From Theodoxus fluviatilis (Eukaryota; Mollusca; Gastropoda; Cycloneritida; Neritidae): a DNA stretch of 64,000 bases. Below, one piece after another: positions 11,825 to 23,900 of this stretch. The notes beneath the pieces were generated by a model. The model had not been told where the DNA came from and did not search any database. It worked only from the letters and a program-made list of their open reading frames with translations. The stretch is from assembly GCA_034096865.1 (NCBI GenBank), contig JAWQFJ010028255.1, positions 16,985 through 80,984 on the forward strand, read 5' to 3'. Each line of letters starts with the position of its first letter. Positions within the stretch are counted from its first letter, which is position 1. The position numbers and the translations under genes were made by a program.

Positions 11825-14800
11825 TCTATACACCTACACACAGCCTGCCCTGGCTTTTCCTACTTGTTTTGGAAATTGACTTAAGAAGCAAAATTTCCTT
11901 TAATTAAGCCCAAATTTCAATGTTTGGTAGAAATAACACTGTTCTTAATTATGGCTTATTTGTGCATAGTTGATTCATTTAAGACTTGTACTCACATGAA
12001 ATTCAGAAGAAATTAGAAAGCACCTTTTGACAAACGATGCACCATTCTTTCAGAGACTTATTTAACATCTGAATTATAAAAGCTTGTTGTAAATAAAATG
12101 AAGACCGGTGACATGGCTCCACCATCTTGTCTGTACTTTACATTTTAGGAGCACTCGTTAATTTAAAGAAATTAATATAAAAGCATCCTGTATTATACAT
12201 TCGCATGATGCACTGTGTGTCTGTGTGCAGGCGCGGCCCAGTGCGCTACCGATTCCAGGGCCTCTATGAGCTGGACAGCCTGGCTGTGGTCAATGTCCGC
12301 GACGTTGGTCCCAGCAAGAATGCCTTCAAGATCCTCATGTTCCCTGACACCCGCATGTACCAGGCTGACAGCGCCAAAGCCAAAGTAATTTGGACTTTAA
12401 AGTTAGTTTTGCCTATGGAATGTCGAGTTGAATGGTTGGTGCGAGAAGGATGTTTGGAAGGCTTCCCTTAGTCTGCTGCATCATTGAGAATATGGGTGGA
12501 GGGTTCAACAGGTCTGAAAATTTGCTGTTCTATCAAAGAGTTATGTACCTACATCTTGCAGATTCTAGAAATATACTTGTTCATGAGAGTTTGAATGGGA
12601 TCTTTGGCAGTTGCTCTTTCTTATTGAGATTCTGAGTTAAATGTTTGTTGCATTTCCTTGATTTTAGGAGGATTTATGTTGTTGTCTCTTTCTTCTTCAT
12701 TTTTTTAGTTTGACTGATTTACAGAGTAACTGATCAACTACAAATGGATAAACTCTCTTGCCATGGGTTGCTGTGGAGGATAGAGTGTCAGCTGCCAAAT
12801 GTGGTATTAGCTGCCATGTGGAGTAACTGTCTGACTTACGATTCTTCTCCCCAAAGCGCCAGTGGCTGGACATCTTGGAGGACACGAAGAAAAAGAAGGC
12901 AGCGAGGGACAAACAGAAGAAGGAGCAGGCTCAAAGACAGGTGGAGGAGCAGAGGCAGTCAGTGATCAGTGCCCGCACTCCAGAGATGGAGAAGAACCGT
13001 GAGTTGGCTGTAGGGGCTGCGCAGTCCGTGAGTACACAGTACACAGTACACACAGTACACAGTAATTTATTGCGCCAAGTGACATCATTTAAAAAACGAG
13101 CACGAGGAAAACTAAGTGATGAAGGCTAAAAAAGAAACAAAACAAAAAGCCAAACACACGCATCGCTTACACACCCTAACACGCCGTTTATGCAAAAAAC
13201 ATGGACATTTCCCGATGTACCTCACTCACGCAGCTGCACACAGACAAGAGATAAGACTGCACCTGAAACCAAAGGATTAACTGGTAAATGGGGCAATATA
13301 CAATGAACAATTAAAGTTACTATTTAAGAACTGTTGACAAAAGAGGAACAAACTAAGATGATACACCCACCCACCCACCCCCCTTTTAAGTGACAATAAA
13401 TAATACATATGAACAGAGACAAGACCACTAAGACGTACCCCCCCACCCCCCCACCCCCATCCCACCCCCCGTCACCACACAAAAGAATACAATAGAACAA
13501 TACAAAAACAACCCTGCGCAACTACAAGAAGACCAACCCTTCCCCACCCCCACCCCCTCCCCCACCCCTCCCCCCACCCCCAACCACACTCAGAAGCAGT
13601 CCATATAACCCAGAGGAAGCACAAAAGAGAAAGTGGCACTGTCATAGATGTGGAGAAGTGTGTGCGCACCGCCGACAGGATCAGCGGCGGCAAAGCTGCC
13701 TGGGGAGGTTCTGGACAGCGTTGAGCTCCGTCACCGCCGTGGGAAAGAACGAGTTCTGAAAACGGCATGTGCGCGTTTTGAGGGACCTGAAACGACGGCC
13801 AGAGGGAAGGAGCTGAAATAAAATGCTTACTGCACCCGGTGTTCCCAGGCGGTCACCCATCCAAGTACTAACCGGGCCCGAGTTGGCTGTAGGGGCTGCG
13901 CAGTTCGTGAGTTGGCTGCATGGGCTGCGCAGTCCATGACATGAGTTGGCTGCATGGGCTGCGCAGTCCATGAGTTGGCTGTAGGGGCTGCGCAGTCCGT
14001 GAGTTGGCTGTAGGGGCTGCGCAGTCCGTGAGTTGGCTGTAGGGGCTGCGCAGTCCATGAGTTGGCTGTAGGGGCTGCGCAGTCCATGAGTTGGCTGTAG
14101 GGGCTGCGCAGTCCGTGAGTTGGCTGTAGGGGCTGCGCAGTCCGTGAGTTGGCTGCATGGGCTGCGCAGTCCATGAGTTAACTGCATGGGCTGCACAGTC
14201 CATGAGTTGGCTGTAGGGGCTGCGCAGTCCGTGAGTTGGCTGCAGGGGCTGCGCAGTCCGTGAGTTGGCTGTAGGGGCTGCGCAGTAGTACGTGGGGAGA
14301 GTCCTCTGATTCTGGGCAGCAAGTGCCTTATTGGTGCGCTGTTCATATGCTGTCAAGGTTCATACATGAATACACACCAGCACTGAACAATAGCATTTTT
14401 CGACCAGTTGAAGTAATATTTCCTTGCCTGACACCTGAATTTAGTTGCCTGAAGCACCTTTGTATTATACTGTCCACAACATAAATTAATTCACAGATAC
14501 CATGAACAGGTTTCAAGAAGCTATCATGAAGCTGGCATGACCAAATAGAAGCCAATAGAACACATCCGCTTATGGAGGAAACTTGGTGTGTAACATGACC
14601 TTTGACTGAGTTGAGGAACAAGTGCAGTCCAGATTTCATATTTGCCAGTTTCCACACTACATTTGATCATTGGTTGAAGTTACAAAGTGAAAACTGGTAA
14701 ATTTATAGTCTTCTAACAGACTACTGAAAAAGAGTGGAAGACAAGCAACCGACAGTGGTTCTTTCTTGAGCAACAGACTAGACATTCTGTCATGAAAGTC

Positions 14801-17800
14801 TTGGCAAAGTTTGCTAAAGGAGTGTTCAGAGTTGATCCTGAGCGCTTTCCCAGGGCAATGTGCTCACAGAGCTTAGGTGGATATATTGGCCAAAAAGAAT
14901 GGGCTGATTTATTTTATAATGTCTGTTGATTTGCATTAATTTGAAATCTGGTTATGGATTACCCTAGGAGTTGAAATGAATTGTTCCAGCTCTCTAACAA
15001 GGGTTCATGTATCAAGCAGTTTGAGCATCCTGCTCTTCTGAAGTGGAGCCCTGTGTGGGTTGGGGTTAAGAATAGACCTACTGCATCTCCCTATGCAACT
15101 CAAGCTAGGCAGAGAGCTGGGGAAACAGAGACTTTGCTAGCTCTAACTCTAACCAGCTCTTGTGATGTTGTAGTCAATAGCCCTTAATAGCCTGTAAAGA
15201 TTGACAGGCAGTAAAACCTACCTTATTCAGTCAGTCAGTCAGTCAGTCAGTCGTGATTTCCTTGATTAGTTTGTTAGTTCTTTCAGTGGTTCATTGCAAG
15301 GTCAGGGTTTCGCCAGGGAACAATCCATTACATTTTGGAGGTTACGTGTTATCTAGTTTTGGAATTGGAACCTTGTATAGAAATTGTTTTGCACGTCATT
15401 AAGGTGATGACGACGAATGATTAATTCTACCATCTTATGCATTCCACACTCAGAGACTGCTAGCAGGCACTAAAATGAACTAAACTTTTGGCTAGCAGAA
15501 CATCCTGCCTGGATTAAACAGGTCATAGAAGAGAAATTGTAGCTTCCTTGGCGGAGGCTTTTGCTCTCACAGTGTTCTCTAGTTAGCAAGAGGATGCTGC
15601 ACAACACTCTGCCTTCACTCACTGCCTACTCCGCATTGCAGCCTTTGCGGACAGCGAGGCGGAGCTGCTGGCGCTGGGGGACTGTGTGGACTCAGACTTC
15701 CTGCATGAAGACTGGCTGCAGGAACTCCCTGAAGACTTGGACATGTGCATTGCCCAGCGTGACTTCAAGGGGGGCGTGGACCTGGTGGAGAAAGGTGAAA
15801 AAGATGCTTACATATATATATGCATGCAAATCCACGTTTGCACACAAAAATGCACACGTACACACCCATATGCATATGAATATGAACATGCTCATGCACA
15901 TCAATACATGCATGTGGTTGTGCATGAGAAATAAGGTTAAAGTATGAAAGTGTTTGAGAAAGTATTAAAGTATTAACCTTTAGAGCGCCGCTGTCGACTT
16001 GAGTCGACACAGCGTACATTCCCCAGACGTCCGCTGTCGACACAGGTCGACAAGCGATAGTGACGTGCTCTGTTGACTTGCCTAACGCTCCCTTCGAGTA
16101 ATGCTGTTCTAAAAATATCACAGTCATGTGCAGTGATCACGTGGCAACGAGATCCGCCATTTTGATTTTCGAATGGGCGCGTTGCGAATTTTCAGTGAAT
16201 TTTTTTCATGAAGTTTGTCTTCGCCATTTGTGAACGAGACTTTTTTCTTAGCCAGTATGGCGACTGACGAAGAAATTGAAGCGCTTGTGGAGTTATTTTT
16301 CGATTCTGACTCTCAGAATATGAATTCGAAGGCTTTACTGACATTGATGTGATGGGAGAGAGAGCAAGCACGTGCTTCGAGTTCGACCGATCGATGTGTC
16401 GTGGTCTGTAGATCGACAGGAGCTGAGGAGGAGCGGAGGCTTGATTCAGATGAAAATTACTCGGCTGACTTCCCTAGCGAAAGTAACTGTAGGATTTTTT
16501 TGTTTTGTTTTACACTAAAACATTTTCAGATGTATTTCCAAGTAATCAAAAGCTGTTGTATTCTTGAATCAATAGAGCAGTGTAGGAAAACACAGTGCTT
16601 CTACCGATGGCGATGTGTTGTGGTCTGTAGATCGAGTCCTGAGCGGATACTTGATTCAGATGAAAATTACTCGGCTGACTTCCCTAGCGTAAGTAATTGT
16701 AGGATTTTTTGTTTTGTTTTAGTTTTACCCTAAAACATTTTCAGATGTATCTCCATTACTTGGAGACTCTATCTATGCACTTTTGCATTTTCATCAAAAC
16801 CTGTTGTATTCTTGAATACATAGAGCAGTGTAGGAAAACACAGTGAATTTGTTTTTTTTTTGTTGTTGTCTGTGTTCCAATATTTTTTAGCAGCTGAAAA
16901 AACATTCTATGGTATTTTCATTAATTGCACCGTGTAGGCCATCCATTTTTCTACTCACCCTCCAAAAATCTACTTCAAAGCTTGAATAGGTAATAAATGA
17001 TGATTTTTTAAGTAAACGTGGTGTCGAATTTGACCACACACACAAAAATTTGTGGTTCTGGGGTAAAGCAATGACGAAAATTAGCGGCGCTCTAAAGGTT
17101 AACCCATTTCCCCCTAACGTTATCTGTAAAAAAAAATAGCTCCCTGGTTCCTGAGCATTTTTGAAAGAAAAAAAAACAAATCCAGTGACCGGTTTCAAAA
17201 TTTACTTTCTCTGCTTGTGTACAAGATATTTTGATGATTCAAACACTTAAAGAAAGCTTATATTTTTGGCTTTCTAGTCATTTCAAGCATTAGCCTCTCT
17301 TACAAATACTTTTGCTTTGCCATTTTAAGAAAAATGAAAAAATAGAGGAAAATGACAATTCTCTGCACTTTTACAACCTGTTGTAAATGAAATGATGATT
17401 TAAAATGCAACAGTTTTAACTGTAAAAGAATGTGAACCATTTATCAATCATGTGAGTAAATTACAGCAACATCCATGATTTACAAAGTATTTCACACAAA
17501 ATCAAATGAAACTTGCTGTGATATCAGCATTTTACCATTCTCCGTCTTTACTTGCACATTTGCATTTTTCTCATTTTTTGGTCAATGTATGTATATCAAT
17601 TAGCCACTGATTTGTTACTAAGATATTGTGCTTTGTTATTATGTCATCATCTTTCACAAAATAAGAACAATGCTTTACACAGTATCATAATAAAAAAGAG
17701 AAATAAAATCTTGTTACATGACATAAAACTCTTTCTAGCATAGCATATGATTGTTATCTTCATTGAACTTTCACAGATGACAAAATAATTAACATGGGCA

Positions 17801-18820
17801 AAACTACTAACCATTTTTGCATCATCTCTGAACATTTATGAGATTTCTAAACATTATTCTTCATTTTCTGGACTGGAGGATATAACATCCTGACGTCAGT
17901 GAAATTGTTGTCTTTAGAACTTGTGCAAACACATCTCATGCATTTTCATGCAGAAATCAAGCAAAGTAATCCACATTCTGGTGTAGGATTCCACACAGAT
18001 CTTGAATCATGAATCATGAAATATCCAGTCCAAGCAAAATTACACCAAAAGAGTCTAATATGGCATGCCCCTGTTCGCTTGAAAGTTTCTTCAGAGCGTT
18101 GGGTGAAACCTGTGTACTTCCACTCACTTGCTGCTCTGGTTTCACTGACATCTTCATCCGATTCTTTTTCCGAAAACTCGCCTCCCTGCACCTTGTTTGA
18201 TGTCTAATCTGTCAGATTTGTCACAAACTTGGGCCGATTCTGGGTCTAATTCCACTTCAATGTCACTTCCCTCACTCATATCAGATCCTTCGTCAGCCAT
18301 TTTGACAAAACGTTCCAAAAATCGAAATGTCACAAGATTAAAACATCAATAACTTTGATTCTACATCATCAATCGCGACGAAATTTTTGCAAACTGCGCG
18401 CAGCCTATTGCAGATATCCCACAATTCCCTGCGTTGTTGATAGGCCGACAAGATTGACTTGCCTCAATCCGTTTTACAGAGCTACTATAGGATGCGACGT
18501 GTACGTCGCATCCATCGGTAAAGGTAGATGCAACGTGCACGTCGCATCCGGCAGAAATGGGTTAAGTAAAGTTATTAGAGAACTAAGTCATGTATGTGTT
18601 TTTCTGATATTTACATTACTGTTATAAAAAAATTCTCTATGAATATGCTGCTTTTTCTGGACTGTGCATGAACAAATAAATGATATTGTGGTTAAAATAT
18701 CATATATTGTCCTTTTTTTATAACTTGAGCCAAGTTTTCTCATGTACAGTCACTTATGCACTTGCACATGTGCACACATGTATGAAAACACACACACACA
18801 AACACAGACGCATGCACGCG

Positions 18821-18887
<67 letters not shown>

Positions 18888-20621
18888 CCCTGCCTTCTCA
18901 TCACCTCCATTTCTCTCCCCTCCCTTCCTCTTTATGTCCTTAGTTCTTGTTTCCTATTCTTGTGTAATGTTTCTCCATTTGTCATTGGTGTTCAATCTTG
19001 ACTTTTTCAGTGAACCAGTTTTTGAAAGACAAGCCCAGAACACCTGCAGTGAAAGAGTTCAGGTTAGTTCATGCACTCAAGTGTAACATACTACCAGAGC
19101 TGCTGGAACCCCTGGCTGCTGGGCTTTCGGGGCCTGCTCCAGTAGCTCAGTCAGGGGTACCCCCGAGCAGCCAAAGAGGCTGCTGGGGGGCATCAGGACA
19201 GGGTCAGACCATTCAGATCCCAAAGTTTGTTCCAACTACCCAGGAAGATCAAGCACGACATGTGCAATACAATGGACTGGTTAAAAAAACCTAGTTTGAC
19301 ATTTAAGTTAAGGCTCTGTGGCTGAGAGGTCAGTGTGCTGTACCTGCACTGGCTTGTGTCGAGTGAGTGCGGTGTTCAAAGCTGCACCATTCCAGAGTTG
19401 CATCCTTGAGCAAGTTGTTTGACTCGCATTGTTTCTCCCCACCCAGGAGTAAAACTGGGTGCCTGTGATGGCAGCAGTGCATAGTATTGTGCAATTAACC
19501 CTTGTATGCAGCCATGACCCAGTGGAGTTGATACTGTGTCTGACTGTGTGTACTATATGTCTATCTTGGTGTTCGTCGTAAGGTGTCAGTGAAGGATTAA
19601 TCGTGTGGCCCAGTGATTGGGGGGTAAGGTGTAAAGTGGTTTGAGTCCCAGACATGGGTGATGAGTTGCTGTATGAATTTTACCTTTACCTTTTTAACTC
19701 ATTTGTCAAACTAAAAAATAGTCTATGTTGATAAAGCACATTTTGATGCAATAAGAAATATAAAGTAGTGGGTGAAAATTAGAATTCAAAGTATTGTATT
19801 TGTGAAAAGGATACATACAATTTTGAAACTCAAATATGTGACCAGCCACAACAAAACCAGTGCTAAGGCGCGCGGCCCTCTCTTGCGCTAAGTCTCAGAA
19901 AAGGCAGGGAGGGTCAATCTGTGTGATTTTCACTTTTTGATAAAAATAGATTCTACATGGTTCAAACTGTCATGCCAGTAAAGGAAACATGTTGAAGAAG
20001 TATATTTTGATGGTAAAATAAAGACTTTTGTGTTGTGTATTGTTTCAAAAGCTCCCTGTAATTAGCGTTAATTGCCTCATTTTAGCCGCAATAAACACAC
20101 CTAAACCCTTGCAGAACCCCTTCATGTTATATAGCGTTAGAAAGGCCGCTCTCTCGGCGTTCCCGCTCGGTGGATGTCGAAGAAAAATAAGGTCAGCTAT
20201 TTTTGGAAACGGAGTTTGAAATACCGTTGCTAAGGTGTTTAATGTCTGAAGAGGGTAAATCTTCTGAGACCGTTTTTTCAAAACGACCGCTGCTTCAGTA
20301 CCCAACTTGAAATGCCTGTAACTCCTATTCTAATTAACTCACACTGTTCATTCTTATATCAAAACAAACAGAAATGAATGCACATTATGCAGAAAACAAA
20401 AATATTAAAACCCCATTTTGTCCAAAAATCGACTTAGCACTGGTTTTGTCGTGGCTGGTCACATATATGCATATTTGCCTGTGTTGTGAATGATCGTCTT
20501 TCTTGTGTACATAAATACATGGGGTTTGTGTGGAGAGACAGGAAAAGAGACTGACCAACATACAGACTGATGGACAGACTGACCAATCTGACTGACCGAT
20601 GGGTACATAGACAGGGAGACA

Positions 20622-20693
<72 letters not shown>

Positions 20694-20839
20694 AGACACA
20701 AGCAAACACACGCACACACATGCACACACACACACACACTCAGAAACACCCAGACACATACACACACAACAGACACGCACATATACACATGCGCACACAC
20801 ACCAGACACACACACACACACATACACACGCATCAGACA

Positions 20840-20910
<71 letters not shown>

Positions 20911-23900
20911 CAGCAACCATGATCATGCTTTCATAATGTGATGAAGACACTGAGAAATGATGATAAACCAAGAGAACCACCGTGTTGCAGGGCGAGGATT
21001 GACCATCGCGTCAAGCAGCTGACGGAGGGGCTGGTCAGTGAGCTGCAAGTGTCGCCAGAGCGCTCGCTCCGCGGTGGACCCAGGGCTGCAAGAAGAGCGG
21101 TGGAGCAACTCATACGCCTGGGCAAGTCTGCTCAGGTAGGGGTCAGGGGTCAGAGCATGGCAGGTCAAGCTAGTGAAGAGTGGGCCAAGCCTGTTGTAGC
21201 ATACGCTGCAAGGTGGAGAGTGGGCCAAGCCTGTTGTAGCATACGCTGCAAGGTGGAGAGTGGGCCAAGCCTGTTGTAGCATACGCTGCAAGGTGGAGAG
21301 TGGGCCAAGCCTGTTGTAGCATACGCTGCAAGGTGGAGAGTGGGCCAAGCCTGTTGTAGCATACGCTGCAAGGTGGAGCGTGGGCCAAGCCTGTTGTAGC
21401 ATACGCTGCAAGGTGGAGCGTGGGCCAAGCCTGTTGTAGCATACGCTGCAAGGTGGAGCGTGGGCCAAGCCTGTTGTAGCATACGCTGCAAGGTGGAGCG
21501 TGGGCCAAGCCTGTTGTAGCATACACTGCAAGGTGGAGCGTGGGCCAAGCCTGTTGTAGCATACGCTGCAAGGTGGAGCGTGGGCCAAGCCTGTTGTAGC
21601 ATACGCTGCAAGGTGGAGCGTGGGCCAAGCCTGTTGTAGCATACGCTGCAAGGTGGAGCGTGGGCCAAGCCTGTTGTAGCATACGCTGCAAGGTGGAGCG
21701 TGGGCCAAGCCTGTTGTAGCATACGCTGCAAGGTGGAGCGTGGGCCAAGCCTGTTGTAGCATACGCTGCAAGGTGGAGCGTGGGCCAAGCCTGTTGTAGC
21801 ATACGCTGCAAGGTGGAGCGTGGGCCAAGCCTGTTGTAGCATACGCTGCAAGGTGGAGCGTGGGCCAAGCCTGTTGTAGCATACGCTGCAAGGTGGAGCG
21901 TGGGCCAAGCCTGTTGTAGCATACGCTGCAAGGTGGAGCGTGGGCCAAGCCTGTTGTAGCATACGCTGCAAGGTGGAGCGTGGGCCAAGCCTGTTGTAGC
22001 ATACGCTGCAAGGTGGAGCGTGGGCCAAGCCTGTTGTAGCATACGCTGCAAGGTGGAGCGTGGGCCAAGCCTGTTGTAGCATACGCTGCAAGGTGGAGCG
22101 TGGGCCAAGCCTGTTGTAGCATACGCTGCAAGGTGGAGCGTGGGCCAAGCCTGTTGTAGCATACGCTGCAAGGTGGAGCGTGGGCCAAGCCTGTTGTAGC
22201 ATACGCTGCAAGGTGGAGCGTGGGCCAAGCCTGTTGTAGCATACGCTGCAAGGTGGAGCGTGGGCCAAGCCTGTTGTAGCATACGCTGCAAGGTGGAGCG
22301 TGGGCCAAGCCTGTTGTAGCATACGCTGCAAGGTGGAGAGTGGGCCAAGCCTGTTGTAGCATACGCTGCAAGGTGGAGAGTGGGCCAAGCCTGTTAGTTA
22401 TGCTTCTTACAAATTACCCAAGATTTTAATTATTATGTTTGCTTTAAACAATGGCATGCATGTGGGCTTTGTTCACTTGTGAGTACTTCTGGTAAAGGTT
22501 TTGCTGTATTTTGTTGGATAGTTAGAATGGTGTATGCCAAAGAGAAGGATGAGTGTCTCATCTTGATATAGAAGTTGTGTGTTTTGTTTTGTGTGTGTGT
22601 GTGTGTTTGTTTTAAAACAGCACTAACAGTCCAGACAGTCATAATTATGACACCAAGGTAAAGGTTAAGAGACACATATGGAAAAGACAACAAGAAATTA
22701 CTTATAGATTTCCTCATTCTCTGCATTTGTGCAATATGAGTCACTCATTAAAATCCATCTCGTGATACCTGGTCGGTCTGAAGTAAGGCAGATCTGAGAA
22801 CTGCACAGAGAGGCAAGAGGAAGAAGGGCAAGGCTGAATGTTGGAAAGCTGGGCAGGATGGTGTGTGGGAAAGAGGAAGATGGAGCAGGATGTGATGGAG
22901 GGAGGATGACAGAGCAGAGCATGTTTGACTGCATGAGAGGGGAAGTGTAGATATGAATAGATCGGGGGCACGTTGTTTACACTGAGAACCTTGCAAGATT
23001 TTGCAAGGAATAGGCCGGTATCTACATGGTGATAGCAGATGTAAAGGCAGTCAAATGTTTGACACAGTTTGACACCAGCCTATTATTTGCCAACTAGGTA
23101 GGCTAAGCAATGCACTCCTGGAAAAGCATTGCTGGGAATGCAGGGCTTCTCCTGGCTGAGCTACTGGAGTAGGCCCTCAAAGCCCAGCAGTCAAGGGTCA
23201 CTGCTGATGACTAGAGCATCAAGTTGGTTTGGAGGTGAGAGAGGTACAGAGGGAGACAAATGGAATACTTGCACATCTTGGGGCATAAGCTTACATCTGA
23301 GGCAGGTTTCTAAGCGCTGTGATATGCCAGCAAATACCAACCAAAAGGCATTTCAATTCCAGTCTTTTTTCCCCCCCAAGTGATCACTGTAATCATACAG
23401 GGGTCAGAATAAGAACTGAAATGAAAAAGCAAACAGTGTCTTGTTTTAAAAACTGATGCATTACAAGAACTGACTGACATGAATGTAGCTTTTACCAAAC
23501 CAGAAACGCCTTTTGGATTGCCTTTGCTAGCTTATCATTGTCCTGTGAAACCTGCCCCTGTGTATATATGCATTTGCACCACTGTATGTTTGCACAGACA
23601 CTTCCTTGCCTTGCTTTTATTAATCTTCATTACACAAACCAGCACACAGCACTCCGCATTCTGTGGAGGATTCTCACTGCATGAAAAGATGATGTTCCAT
23701 TTTGTAAGGCAAACCCTGTGGATGCATGCATCTGTGTTATGCTCTGCAGGCTTGTGAGCTGTTCCTGAAGAACAGGAGTGCCATTATCAAGTACAACATC
23801 AGGCAGCTCAAGTTCGAGGGAGCCACCACCCTCTACATCCGATGTCTCTGTGGCGTCTTCTTCACAAGTCTCTCTGAGACGGCAAGGGAGTTCTGGAAAG

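Larger units (their letters stand above)
12999..14290. repeat. 29-bp minisatellite starting on the exon-6 donor, split by a SINE
   Basis: Unit gagttggctgtaggggctgc gcagtccgt. One unit sits at 12999-13032 directly at the exon-6 splice donor; the remaining ~14 units are at 13880-14290. Units ending ccgtgag contain a donor-like CCGTGAGT, those ending ccatgag do not. The 13033-13879 block between is a separate insertion. Confidence 0.88.

Noticed and set aside
13828..13881. Functional 5S rRNA gene
   Set aside because: Only the 3' half is present and it continues into a SINE body.
20923..22388. Three long - strand open frames (392-482 codons) of [16 protein letters not shown] repeats
   Set aside because: They are produced by the 40-bp minisatellite, occur in all frames and lie in an EXOC8 intron.
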